From Stenotrophomonas africana (GTDB lineage Bacteria; Pseudomonadota; Gammaproteobacteria; Xanthomonadales; Xanthomonadaceae), in NCBI RefSeq assembly GCF_013004645.1, contig NZ_JABEME010000002.1, positions 248,001 to 312,000 on the forward strand: a stretch of 64,000 bases of DNA, written 5' to 3'. A program made the translations under genes and the position numbers. The notes under the pieces were generated by a model, which worked only from the letters and a program-made list of their open reading frames with translations, made no database searches and had not been told where the DNA came from. Below, one piece after another: positions 26,684-35,463 of this stretch. Positions within the stretch are counted from its first letter, which is position 1, and every line of letters starts with the position of its first letter.

Positions 26684-26959
26684 ATGAGCCGCCCCAAGGC
26701 ATATCACTACCTAATGTTCGAGAACAGTGGAGAGGAGATGGTGGTAGTGAACCCGCTACTGGGATGGCTGTGCTCCGTGAACTCCACAGGCGCGAGAATC
26801 ATTGAATTGTGTGATGGCATGCATACGCTGGATCACATCATCAAAATCTTGGTAAGCGAGCTGGATCCAATGGGGGTTCGGAGCGATATGGAAATCCAAA
26901 TTTACGAATTCATACGAGACGCGCGGAACAAGGGGATTATCCTTTTTAGGTTGGTCTAG
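26684..26959 (+). CDS. PqqD-like protein (RiPP recognition element fold)
   Basis: A 91-residue protein from an ATG with AAGGAC upstream. It has the PqqD plan: a beta region (MVVVNPLLGWLCSVNSTG), then a helix-turn-helix (ARIIELCDGMHTLDHIIKIL) and a C-terminal helix (EIQIYEFIRDARNKGIILF). PqqD-type domains bind leader peptides and deliver them to modifying enzymes. No radical SAM or other maturase is next to it. The frame is open back to 26393 (188 residues), but that segment starts right after a hairpin, has no ribosome site and looks non-coding; an intermediate ATG at 26483 is possible. Confidence 0.7.
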   Translation: MSRPKAYHYLMFENSGEEMVVVNPLLGWLCSVNSTGARIIELCDGMHTLDHIIKILVSELDPMGVRSDMEIQIYEFIRDARNKGIILFRLV

Positions 26960-27199
26960 GTGATGATTCTCTAAATCTGGCATTTTGTCGGGGATATGAA
27001 ATCGACCTTTTCGGTAAGTGTGCGTTTCAGCATTGCGTGGACGATCAACCGCAAATAGAGCGTTCACATATCTGGGGTGCGCCTCGGCACTCTATCGAAT
27101 TGATGGTCGTCTTGATTCTGGTAATTGGTATGAGCTCTCCATCAGGCGCCGCAGCGCCGGCGTACTTGGGATGGGCTCTCTGTTGAAAAAGGAACAACA

Positions 27200-27625
27200 A
27201 TGCCTCTTCGGTCAATCGTGTATGCCAGTGAGGCCAGAGCCGGGCTCACCATAGATGATGTGGATGACCTGGCGCGTGCTGCGGCTAGGTTCAACATTCA
27301 AGCCGGCGTGACGGGAGTGCTTCTCCACGATGGCACCCGCTTCATGCAGTACGTTGAAGGCCCTGACGATGGGATTGCGGTCGTATACAGCCGAATTCTT
27401 ACTGCTTCCAGCCACCGAGAGATCGTGGAGCTTGGGCGTGGGCAGTCGTCTATTCGGCGACTGCCCTACTGGGCGATGCGCTTGTGCCCAATCGAATCCG
27501 ATGAGCTTCGGCGTCTGCTTCGGTTGGACTGGACTGGACTGCGGTGCCACAAGGCGTCTGAGGGGCAGCCGACTACCGCGATGTTCCAGTTGTTTAGCGC
27601 GGTGGTGCCCGAAATAAATGCCTGA
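27200..27625 (+). CDS. BLUF-domain blue-light photoreceptor
   Basis: A 141-residue single-domain BLUF protein. The flavin-binding pattern is clear: the N-terminal tyrosine in RSIVYASEA, the asparagine in ARFNIQAGVTGVLLHDG, the glutamine in FMQYVEGPDD, and the Trp/Met segment LPYWAMRL. AAGGAACAACA precedes the ATG. There is no fused EAL, GGDEF or cyclase domain, so it must signal through a partner protein. It lies 240 nt after the PqqD-like gene in the same direction; the link to it is unclear. Confidence 0.9.
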   Translation: MPLRSIVYASEARAGLTIDDVDDLARAAARFNIQAGVTGVLLHDGTRFMQYVEGPDDGIAVVYSRILTASSHREIVELGRGQSSIRRLPYWAMRLCPIESDELRRLLRLDWTGLRCHKASEGQPTTAMFQLFSAVVPEINA

Positions 27626-28279
27626 AAAGTCCGGTCATTGCGCTAGCAGTGGGATTTCTTGCCTGGGCCGAGCCGGAGTGCAATCCGGTCCTGGGAGCCG
27701 GGCGTGAACCTACCGGCGGGCCCGCGGTGCGCTGAACGAGTCGATTGCACAATTGGTGAAAGCGGTCGAGTCCCGTACGGAATTGATATGGGAGATACCG
27801 CCTCGCTTGGGCACAACGGCGATGGCAGGTGTGCGCCGCAGGAACCGATTTGTGCTCACCCTACGGTCCGGCATGGTGTAGCGGGACGCTTACCGCGGCG
27901 CGCCGTGATCCGCGTAAAGCTGCAGACTGGTCATCCCTGCATGCAAGCGCTTTGGTGCAGATGCATTGACGGTCATTGAGATCGCAAGCAACACCGAGCA
28001 CAGTGTACTGCGACACATCGGTCATCCTTTGACTTGAACGAGTGCCGCGTTGAAGGGGGGGGAGAGACCGGGACGCATGCCGGGCGTAACCCCGGTGGGG
28101 GGGGCTGCCTCTATCGCGTTCTGGCAGAAGGCCGGCTTTGGATAAAGAATGTCCGCGAGGTTGCTAGGACACTGGCAGGCGAGCAAGGCTCATAGCCTAA
28201 CTCTTTGGAATCGCTCTCAATTTAAGCTAGCGTTCGAGTCTCGGTATGCTTGGCTAAATTGGACCCCGGGGGCTGGCTT
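27626..28279. other. Long intergenic region with two G8 tracts
   Basis: About 650 nt with no supported gene. It contains runs of eight G at 28055-28062 and 28097-28104 and several short GC-rich inverted repeats (for example around GACCGGGACGCATGCCGGGCG). It may be remnant DNA at the edge of the Shedu module, or hold a structured RNA; neither can be shown by eye. Confidence 0.35.
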
Positions 28280-29455
28280 ATGAGTGACGAAGACTATGTG
28301 GCTAACAAACGCAGCGACAGGGTATATGTCTCCCGACCATTCAAGATTGGAGTGAGTAAGGATACGGATGCTCGATACGTCACTAGGGTCTTTGATGATG
28401 GTCAGAGATCCTGCTTCGATTCGGTAGACGGTGAGATCGTAATCAGAGCAACTCATGACGACAAGGTGCAGATCAAGGCCGTCGTTACAAGCGACCAGGA
28501 GGGCCTAAGACATCTGACGCTGCAAAGCTTTCGCGTCTATAAAGACGGCATACGGCCGAACGAGCAGTACGGCATTAATCTACGGGGCCAAGAGATCACT
28601 GAGTTTGTCGAGTTCGCACGGCTCGTCAGCAACGTGCAGCTTGATAACACCCGAAAGTTGCGCTTGGATGGAGCGTCGCTCGCGCACGTCGCTGTGGACA
28701 TGGATTCAGCAGCAAGGGCTTGGATCGCTAAGCACCCAGATGCCTTACGTGAGCTTGTGGCGAATGAAGCCACATCCCGGGACGTAGTGGCGGTGGCATA
28801 CCGGCGCAGGCAGTTGGCGGAATTCGAGCGTCTTCTGCACGAGGACGCCCACTTCGATCGGGTGACCGCAGAGCGCTTCAACGGACGCAAGGAGGCGACT
28901 TGGCAGGCCTTCTTCGAGCGGAATCGCTGGATCTTCGGGTACGGTCTGTTTCATTTGTCCGCAGATGGATTCAGCGATGAGAAGTTAGAGCAAGTGGTAG
29001 CAGGTTCCACCGTTGCTACTCCCGGGAAACGTATCGATGGCCTTCTAAGGACGCGAGGGCGTATTAGCGCCGCGTGCCTGGTTGAGATCAAGCATCACCG
29101 GACCCCGTTGCTTGCCAAGGCCAGCTATCGGGCAGGGACGTGGCAACCGTCGCAAGAGCTCACGGGAGCCGTTTCTCAGATTCTGATGTCCGTAGATGGA
29201 ATGGAGCGTCAGTTCCAGCGCTTGCTAGTGATGAATGACGACGAAGGAAACCCCACGGGAGAGGAGGCGGTTGTGGCGCGTCCTCGTTCGGTCATCGTGT
29301 GTGGCTCTCTATCGGAGTTCGTCAAAGAATTTGGCGTAAACGAGGATCAATTCCGTAGCTTTGAGCTCTATAGACGCCACTTGTTCTCCCCCGACATTCT
29401 GACCTTCGACGAACTCTACGAACGCGCGAGGTTAATCGTAGAATCGACGGAATAG
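28280..29455 (+). CDS. sduA: Shedu-type anti-phage protein (SduA, DUF4263)
   Basis: A 391-residue protein with the Shedu C-terminal nuclease domain. Visible parts are KEATWQAFFERNRWIFGYGL (near 210-230), RIDGLLRTRG, then LVEIKHHRTPLL, which fits the D...ExK catalytic pattern of a PD-(D/E)XK nuclease, and the end FELYRRHLFSPDILTFDELY. The N-terminal half is variable in this family and here shows no known domain. The ATG at 28280 is preferred over an in-frame TTG at 28250. Shedu proteins are single-gene phage defence systems acting on DNA. It stands beside a J-like membrane protein in a low-G+C accessory block. Confidence 0.88.
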   Translation: MSDEDYVANKRSDRVYVSRPFKIGVSKDTDARYVTRVFDDGQRSCFDSVDGEIVIRATHDDKVQIKAVVTSDQEGLRHLTLQSFRVYKDGIRPNEQYGINLRGQEITEFVEFARLVSNVQLDNTRKLRLDGASLAHVAVDMDSAARAWIAKHPDALRELVANEATSRDVVAVAYRRRQLAEFERLLHEDAHFDRVTAERFNGRKEATWQAFFERNRWIFGYGLFHLSADGFSDEKLEQVVAGSTVATPGKRIDGLLRTRGRISAACLVEIKHHRTPLLAKASYRAGTWQPSQELTGAVSQILMSVDGMERQFQRLLVMNDDEGNPTGEEAVVARPRSVIVCGSLSEFVKEFGVNEDQFRSFELYRRHLFSPDILTFDELYERARLIVESTE

Positions 29456-29781
29456 GCTCTGATGGGCTGCCAAGGCGACTAGACGCATCCCCGCCCGCTC
29501 TTGCGCGACAGTAAGTACGTGCCGCCTTTCGTGGCCGAACAGATAGGGTCCTCTTCTGGCCGAAAGCAAATAGGGGCTCGTTCGAATGATCAGGAATTGA
29601 AAGCAATAGAAATTCTAAATTGTGATGCTTGTTGGTCGGCTGCAGCCGTCTTAACATGAGGATGCATCGAAGTGGCTCAGTCATACGGCGCCTATGCAGA
29701 AAGTCGTGCGGCTGCCGGTGCGCCACGTCAACTGAGAAGCCAGGTGGTGGCTTCAGCCGTCCGTGACAGATGGAGGATAGC
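29456..29781. other. Intergenic with a dispersed CTGGCCGAAAGC repeat
   Basis: No supported gene. Near 29547-29563 the sequence CTTCTGGCCGAAAGCAAA matches the core of the palindromic repeats found at 36.5 and 38.0-38.4 kb. This suggests the same short repeat family lies on both sides of comM. Confidence 0.45.
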
Positions 29782-30564
29782 GTGGCCCATAATGATTTGA
29801 CGCTTGAGAAGAGGATTCTCGCCCTAAGAGAGGAGCGTTCTGGTCTTCATCCGGACAAGAACGGTGGCGAATTTGTTTCTCCTGCGGCACAAAAGCGTTA
29901 TCTGGAGATCGAGGACGAACTGGACCAGCTTCGATCTCAGGGTGAGACCTCTGGCCAGGAGCTCATTCCGCTCTCGCAGTTGCCTGCGTTAATAGAGGCA
30001 CTGAATGGATCAGCCCAAAAGCACCAGGCGTCAGCGAAAGAATTGGAGCGCGAATTCAAGCGCAGTGCAACGCAGGATATTTCGCGAAGGTACCTGACGC
30101 CAAAGATCAGCTCAGGTGTGGCCGCGGCAGTTGTCGCTTTCCTTTTTACACAAGCTCCATCGCTCGCGGAGCATCCTTTTCTAGGGCGGTTCTTCGCTTC
30201 ACCTTCAGGGATGGTTGTTCTTGCCTATGCGTTCGCGATATCTCTTGCTTTGCTTGCATGGTCGTGGATCCGCGAACGAGCTGAGGCATCATTGATTGCG
30301 CGATTGACTAGCAGGAGCATCCTCGTCGAAGTGGGTAGTCACTTAGATATTCTTCCGAGAGGACATCTGATTGAGGAAGCGGAGCTTCGCGAGCTGATGT
30401 TCAAAAACCTAGTGAGGCGGCGTAGCTTAGTTCTTTATCGAGTCTTGGATGAGGAGATGCTTGACGGTGCATTCGAGATGCAGCTCCAGCGATTGGTTGA
30501 ACGAAGGGTTCTTAAGGAGTCGGCAAAAAGGAGCAGTGTTGACCGAGTGTTCGAGAAGCTATAG
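29782..30564 (+). CDS. Membrane protein with J-domain-like HPD motif
   Basis: A 260-residue protein; GTG at 29782 with GGAGGATAGC upstream is the best start. Residues 5-50 read KRILALREERSGLHPDKNGG, then AQKRYLEIEDELDQLRSQ. This matches helix II, the HPD loop and helix III of a J domain but without helix I. Two membrane helices follow (GVAAAVVAFLFTQA and VVLAYAFAISLALLAWSW), then a charged cytoplasmic tail. J domains recruit Hsp70; whether this one does is unknown. It is 326 nt after the Shedu gene in the same direction and ends just before the comM junction. Confidence 0.65.
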   Translation: MAHNDLTLEKRILALREERSGLHPDKNGGEFVSPAAQKRYLEIEDELDQLRSQGETSGQELIPLSQLPALIEALNGSAQKHQASAKELEREFKRSATQDISRRYLTPKISSGVAAAVVAFLFTQAPSLAEHPFLGRFFASPSGMVVLAYAFAISLALLAWSWIRERAEASLIARLTSRSILVEVGSHLDILPRGHLIEEAELRELMFKNLVRRRSLVLYRVLDEEMLDGAFEMQLQRLVERRVLKESAKRSSVDRVFEKL

Positions 30565-30806
30565 ATGTTTCGTTGGCTCCAAGTGGACTGAAGTCATTGT
30601 TGTCAAAGGCAAATTTCTCGCGGTTGCGTTCAGGGGGCAGGGGCAGGGGGCAGAATCATCCGGGCTGCGGGGCAAGTTCGGGCCGCTGAGACTCTCTCGG
30701 AGTCTTGGCGTGTACGTTGTCCTGTTTCGTGAGCCGCTCCTTTGCGCGCCTTACTCTGCGCTGGTAACACCTATCGCGTTTACAGACAACTTGACAACCT
30801 AACTTT
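30565..30806. other. Accessory-region end at the comM junction
   Basis: A non-coding tail between the J-like gene and the truncated comM. Similarity to comM starts abruptly at 30807. Immediately left of it the plus strand reads GACAACTTGACAACCTAACTTT, with the short repeat ACTTGACAACCT/GACAACTTGACA. This is a candidate element terminus. Confidence 0.5.
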
Positions 30807-31712
30807 CAGCTCATCGAGGAAAAGGACACCGTGATGGGCCAGCGAGATCTCGCCGGGGCAGGGCGGGTTGCCGCCGCCCACCAGTGCCGCCGCACTCGCG
30901 CTGTGGTGCGGTGCCCGGAAGGGGCGCTGCCGCCAGCGGCGTGGGTCCAGCCCTTCACCGCTCACCGAGGCGATAGCGGCCAGCTGCAAAGCCTCGGCTT
31001 CCTCGGTATCCGGCAACAGGCTGGGCAGGCGCGAGGCCAACAGCGTCTTGCCGCAGCCAGGGCTGCCGATCAGCAGAAGATGGTGACCACCCGCTGCGGC
31101 AACCTCCAACGCACGCCGCGCATGCGCCTGCCCGCGCACGTCGGCCAGATCGGGCAGCGGCAACGGCGTCGTGTCTACGCGCTCTACTGGCAGTAGAAGG
31201 CGTGGGTTCCCCAATCCAGCGCAGCACTCCAGCAACGTACGCGCTACCCGCACATCAGCGTGCTCGGCTAATGCTGCCTCAGCGGCATTCCCCGGCGGTA
31301 CCACCAGAATGCGCCCGGCTTCGGCGGCTGCAATCGCGGCGGGCAGCGCACCGGCCACCGGCCGCAGTTCACCGGTCAGGCCAAGCTCGCCCAGGAACTC
31401 GTATTGCAGCAGCGACTGCGGATCGACCTGGCCGCTGGCCGCCAGAATGCCCAGCGCGATGGCCAGGTCGTAGCGGCCCCCCTCCTTGGGCAGGTCGGCA
31501 GGCGCGAGGTTCAACGTGATGCGCCGCTGCGGAAAGTCGAAGCGTGCGCAGAGCAGGGCGGCACGGACGCGCTCGCGGGATTCGCGCACGCTGGTTTCGG
31601 CCAAGCCAACGATCTGGGTGACAGGCAGGCCGCCAGAGAGATGCACTTCCACCCGCACCAGCGGGGCATCGACCCCGGCGCGGGCACGGCTGTGGACCAG
31701 CGCCAGGCTCAT
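30780..31712 (-). pseudogene. comM: comM (YifB, Mg-chelatase-like AAA helicase), 3' part lost
   Basis: The start ATG at 31712 has AGGAAACC upstream. The 5' part is intact: MSLALVHSRARAGVD, the Lon-like fold, Walker A GSPGCGKT and Walker B GVLFLDEL. The protein should continue with PEF and about 200 more residues, but after FLDEL it runs into KVRLSSCL and a stop. The break is at 30806/30807, where low-G+C accessory DNA begins. ComM is a hexameric branch-migration helicase needed for efficient natural transformation. Without sensor and C-terminal parts the product is almost certainly inactive. comM is a well-known insertion target for genomic islands. Confidence 0.9.
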
Positions 31713-31974
31713 GTGTGGTTTCCTGCAGATGGATGTTCGATGGTGCGGCAGGCATTCGGCACGGCGCCATCGGGCATTGCGGGTGAAACGGCTAGGGGGA
31801 TTCCGGTCAAGGGCGATCCTTCGCCCTGAATAGTCTTCGCTGCGCATCAGGAGTCCCTTCGTTGAAGCGCCAGGATCGCGCCTCGATCCCCGATGGATAC
31901 ACCCAACGAGCGGTTGCATAATCAGCGTACGAAGCGGTTCTTGCTTCGGCATGCGTCTGAGTAGAGAGGATGGA

Positions 31975-32748
31975 ATGAAGATTGTTGCAGCACAGATGCG
32001 ATCCGCTCCTGGCGACATCGATGGCAATATCGAACGGCACGTGCACTTCATTGAACGGGCCGCCTCGTGTGGCGGTGCAGCGGTCTTCTTTCCAGAGATG
32101 TCGCTCACCGGCTATGAGCCGCGGTTGGCCGAACAGCTGGCAATGACGGCAGATGATGCACGTCTGGAGGTATTCCAGTCTCTGAGCGATCGGCACCAGA
32201 TTCTGGTCGCAGTCGGCGGGCCATATCGCGGCAAAGATGGTCCGGAGATCGGCATGTTCGTCTTCCGCAGCGGTCAGGCACTGGCTGTCTACACCAAGCA
32301 GATGCTGCACGCCGACGAACTGCCTTACTTCAAGGCAGGAACCACGCCCCTGTCAGTAACCATTGGGCAGGAAATTCTGGTCCCCGCCATCTGCTTCGAG
32401 TCGCTACAGATGGAAAGTGCATTGCGGGCCAAGGACGCGGGAGCGACGGTCTACGTTGCCAGTGTTGCAAAGAACATGATCGGTATGGAGCGGGCTCACC
32501 GCCACTACGCAACAGTCGCGCGGGAGCTTGGGATGAACGTGTTGGTATGCAACGGCGTTGGCCATGCCGATGGATTCGAGATGGCGGGAGAGTCTGCAGC
32601 CTGGGACAACAGTGGTGCGCTGAAATGCCGCGCCGGAACTGAAGACGAGGCATTGGTGGTGTATGACCTCGCAGAACAGAGCGGTAGTACCGTGGCAGTC
32701 CCGGCAATGAGCATCGCGGGAGCGCGGGCCAACGCCGGGAAAGCTTGA
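31975..32748 (+). CDS. Carbon-nitrogen hydrolase (nitrilase superfamily)
   Basis: A 257-residue enzyme from the ATG at 31975 (GAGAGGATGG upstream). The nitrilase catalytic triad is visible: Glu in FFPEMSLTGYEPR (near 41), Lys in YTKQMLHADE (near 111) and Cys in VPAICFES (near 144). It hydrolyses a C-N bond in an amide or related compound; the substrate cannot be told. It lies divergent from truncated comM, and composition is lower in G+C than core genes, so it may be acquired. A 10-bp hairpin follows its stop. Confidence 0.88.
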   Translation: MKIVAAQMRSAPGDIDGNIERHVHFIERAASCGGAAVFFPEMSLTGYEPRLAEQLAMTADDARLEVFQSLSDRHQILVAVGGPYRGKDGPEIGMFVFRSGQALAVYTKQMLHADELPYFKAGTTPLSVTIGQEILVPAICFESLQMESALRAKDAGATVYVASVAKNMIGMERAHRHYATVARELGMNVLVCNGVGHADGFEMAGESAAWDNSGALKCRAGTEDEALVVYDLAEQSGSTVAVPAMSIAGARANAGKA

Positions 32749-33476
32749 CTGGCAAGCGGCTTCAGTAGTTGGCCTTGATCGAACAGAATCTGTTCGATCA
32801 GACAGTGTCCTTGAAAAACTGGTGTGCCTGTCACGTGCACGACTTCGTTCAAGAATCCGTTTGAAGGAGCCCGCCATAGACGTGGGCTACTTGGGAAAGT
32901 TCGGAGCAACGCAGAAGAGGGTGGTGCGATTCGTTCGACTGCCTGCAGTCGTCCGCTGGGTGGACGAAGCCACGAGGAAGGTTCCGACCAAGGGCGGCCT
33001 GGGTCCTTGAACACGCATCGCTGGTCATCAGACACCGGCCTATAAAAGCGCCCAAGCCGCGCCTCAACCCACGATGGCCCCGCATTCTCCACCAGCAACC
33101 GCCCCTGGCTCTGGTGGAGATCCAGCCACCGCTCGAAACTGAGACGCAGCCGTTCGATATCCGGTGCCCGCCAGTGGGCATCGGCAGGCATGCGGATCAG
33201 CACGCGCGAGGGTGCATTCTCTACGTCCATCACCAGAACCCCCTTGCACCGGATCTCGAAGGACATTGCCCCGGTATGGCGCGCATGCAGTTCAAAACCC
33301 TCGTGTGCCTTCGCGGTCACAAAGCCGAGCGCATCACTGTGTAGCAGGCGGTAATCGGCCGGCTGCAGCTTCTGGTAGGCCCACACCTGATCGCCCGCGG
33401 GCTCGGGCCACTCCATCCACATCGCGCCGATCACCGCGATGCACACCGCCGCAGCGGCCAAGCCGTGCTTCTTCAT
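32505..33476 (-). CDS. Secreted or anchored hypothetical protein with abnormal C-terminus
   Basis: The first 150 residues look like a real gene: the signal peptide or anchor MKKHGLAAAAVCIAVIGAM, then a domain with WVEARLGRFYRPVSDD, with G+C-rich codons. From about 33010 downwards the frame continues into low-complexity Ser/Pro-rich sequence and then antisense through the nitrilase gene for another 240 nt. This suggests the original 3' end was replaced by an insertion or deletion and the present stop is accidental. No family recognised. Treat residues beyond about 155 as unreliable. Confidence 0.45.
   Translation of the reverse strand: MKKHGLAAAAVCIAVIGAMWMEWPEPAGDQVWAYQKLQPADYRLLHSDALGFVTAKAHEGFELHARHTGAMSFEIRCKGVLVMDVENAPSRVLIRMPADAHWRAPDIERLRLSFERWLDLHQSQGRLLVENAGPSWVEARLGRFYRPVSDDQRCVFKDPGRPWSEPSSWLRPPSGRLQAVERIAPPSSALLRTFPSSPRLWRAPSNGFLNEVVHVTGTPVFQGHCLIEQILFDQGQLLKPLASQAFPALARAPAMLIAGTATVLPLCSARSYTTNASSSVPARHFSAPLLSQAADSPAISNPSAWPTPLHTNTFIPSSRATVA
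32776..32800 (+). terminator. Hairpin after nitrilase gene
   Basis: TGATCGAACA-GAATC-TGTTCGATCA is a perfect 10-bp stem 27 nt after the nitrilase stop, without a T run. It may end transcripts from either side. Confidence 0.5.
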
Positions 33477-33521
33477 TTGTCACCCCGCACACAGGCAGAA
33501 AGGTTCGCGCCATAGGCGCGC

Positions 33522-33878
33522 TCAGTCCTTGGGTCGCATCCGCTCGTGGATGAAGGCGGTCAGCGCCAGATCGGCCATCACCAGCCCCTCCATCACCCGG
33601 TCGCCCACGTACTGCTCCGGCTCGCCGTTCTGGCGCGTGCGCTCGGCCGCCAGCAGGATCTCCTGCACGATGCGCTGGCCGGTGAGTGCGCAGTCGGCGT
33701 CGGACAACGCCATCTGCCGGCTACGCAGGTGATGGCGCTCAGGCCACGGCTGGCCATCGGCCGCAGCGCCCGCGCCAATGGCGTGCAGGATGGCGATGAG
33801 GCTGTTGGGATCCGGGGCCGGAGCGTTTGAGCGCGCTTCCTGGATGGGGCGCGGGGGAGGGGAGTGCGGCGTGGTCAT
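33522..33878 (-). CDS. Hypothetical protein, DUF3077/DUF6124-like in size and layout
   Basis: A 118-residue protein from the ATG at 33878. It has a Pro-rich variable N-terminus followed by helical segments (QMALSDADCALTGQRIVQEI and MEGLVMADLALTAFIHERM). Size and layout recall the DUF3077/DUF6124 group of pseudomonads, but this is a weak resemblance. It is preceded by an unusual leader with two strong hairpins. The function is unknown. Confidence 0.55.
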   Translation of the reverse strand: MTTPHSPPPRPIQEARSNAPAPDPNSLIAILHAIGAGAAADGQPWPERHHLRSRQMALSDADCALTGQRIVQEILLAAERTRQNGEPEQYVGDRVMEGLVMADLALTAFIHERMRPKD

Positions 33879-33905
33879 GGCAGGCTCCGTGCATGCAGGC
33901 AGAAG

Positions 33906-34049
33906 CCGCCACCGATAAAGGTGGCGGGCAGAGCGTGGCTCGAAAACCGGATGTTGGGAACCGGCGGGTACAAGACCCCCACGCCCCGCCCGCCATAGCC
34001 GGCAGACGGATTGCCAGCCGGCACCACGCGCGGTGGTGCCGGCTGGCAA
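33906..34049 (-). promoter_or_regulatory. Structured leader with two strong hairpins
   Basis: Upstream of the 118-residue gene on the minus strand lie two stems. One is a 17-bp perfect inverted repeat at 34011-34049 (TTGCCAGCCGGCACCAC with loop GCGCG). The other is an 8-bp stem at 33906-33927 (CCGCCACC-GATAAA-GGTGGCGG). An open frame crosses the region but would have to translate through both stems. A structured 5' UTR or dispersed repeat is more likely. Confidence 0.5.
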
Positions 34050-34346
34050 GCGCAAACTACTTCCCAACAAAACGGGTTTTCGAGTCCCGACCACCGATGC
34101 ACGGTGGCGCAGTAACGATTACCTGCTGTTGTTCGGAATGCCAACGGGTAGGGGGCAATGCCGCCAAAACCCGAGACGCTTTTGGCATTGTCGCATAGCC
34201 CCGGATGCGGCGAGAGCCTTGGCGTGCTTGGCGGAACGGCGCTTCTGTAACGGAGTCGTCAGAACCTTCCGCCAGAGACGCAGGGAGCGGCAAATGCGAC
34301 AGCACAGGGTAGGCGAAAGCGTATTGCTGCTACTAGCGGCGCCTGG
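34050..34346. other. Intergenic, no supported gene
   Basis: About 300 nt of mixed composition between the structured leader and the frameshifted gene. No convincing frame, repeat or promoter was seen. Confidence 0.35.
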
Positions 34347-35208
34347 CTAGCCAGTCGAATCTGGCCGCTCGCGGAACCAAGCCCCGAGCTGGCCGTGGTG
34401 CGCGAAGTGGCGCAGTTCGAACTGACGAGATTCGTGAATGACGTGCCGCCATCGGGCACAGCCGTACTTCTTGGGGGTTTGTTCCGGGTGGTGCTCTGCT
34501 ACCCAGCGAACGGCTGTGTCCAGATTCACCCAGCCGTCGATCGCCCGTTCTCGGAAGGCCTTTCTCAGCGCACTGACAATACCTGTGAGCGGCCAATGGA
34601 TCTGCCCATCAGGCGCGATGCCGTTGACCATAAACTCATGGAACTGGGGTGACTGAACCAGCTCCGCAAACGCTTTCGCTCCCCGCGCAACATCAGCCGC
34701 AAGTGCACGCAGCCGTTGAAATTGGCGGTCGATCTGAGCGTAGGAACTGCTGAGTGCAACCTGTGCCTCCAGGCATCCTTCGATAGTCTGGATATCGTAT
34801 TGCTCGATGAAGTGGTGAACGAGCACGTTCCTGAGATTCACCAGATCGCGCAGGTCGGCTTGCAGCGTTGCATGGGATTGCTCTGGAAACTCTAGCCCCA
34901 TGTGCAGAGCGACGAAGCTTGAATTGCTGTCGTAACCCGATGGGCCGCCAGGGGCTTCGCTGCCCTCTTTGACCACGCATTCGGTAGTCAGGTGACCTAC
35001 CAGCCCCCCCCATTGTCTTGCCGCTGATCTCTGCTTTGCGCTTGTCCAAGGCCATTGGGAGCGTTTCCGGCGTACCGAACAACTTCTGAAAGGCCAGCAT
35101 GGACTTCATCAGTTGCTCGCACTGCTGAAGTCGCAGAATGCAACGGCCAAGAAGCAGTTGCACCTCGTGCTGCGCACCGACAATTTCATTCTGGTCGAAG
35201 ACGGACAT
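34347..35208 (-). pseudogene. Gene frameshifted at a G8 tract; C-terminus possibly OST-HTH-like
   Basis: Two overlapping frames read as one protein of about 287 residues. The N-terminal part from the ATG at 35208 (MSVFDQNEIVGAQHEVQLLL) runs to KTMGG. The C-terminal part continues as VGHLTTECVVKEGSEA through LRDLVNLRNVLVHHFIEQYD to WPLTGIVSALRKAFRERAID and KYGCARWRHVIHESRQFEL. The last 80 residues resemble an OST-HTH/LOTUS-type winged helix, at low confidence. Removing one base from the run of eight G (plus-strand C8 at 35005-35012) joins the frames exactly. This is either a real mutation, phase variation, or a sequencing error. Confidence 0.7.
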
Positions 35209-35463
35209 GGCAAACCTGAGCATGGGACACGTCGACTTTACAGCGTGAGATGGTGGAAACTCAGGCTGGACCAGAATGATGAGGTTGTTGTCTGCATCGC
35301 TTGCGGGCGTGAGTGACTTTCTGCCTATTGACCCCGCAGGGCGTCACGCTGAATCTGACTACCGCTGTAGTCAATCGGAACTGTCCTGCCCGCAGCAGGA
35401 AGGTTCTGCGGCGTTTGAACGGACTCCACCCACTGGCGCAGGCCGCTACAAGGATCACTGTAC

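Noticed and set aside
27640..27760. Possible cobalamin-type riboswitch in the spacer after the BLUF gene
   Set aside because: Some GC-rich pairing is visible, but the conserved B12-box pattern could not be found and no B12-related gene follows.
33875..34144. 89-residue minus-strand frame upstream of the 118-residue gene
   Set aside because: It would translate straight through a 17-bp perfect stem and has no ribosome site; a structured leader explains the sequence better.
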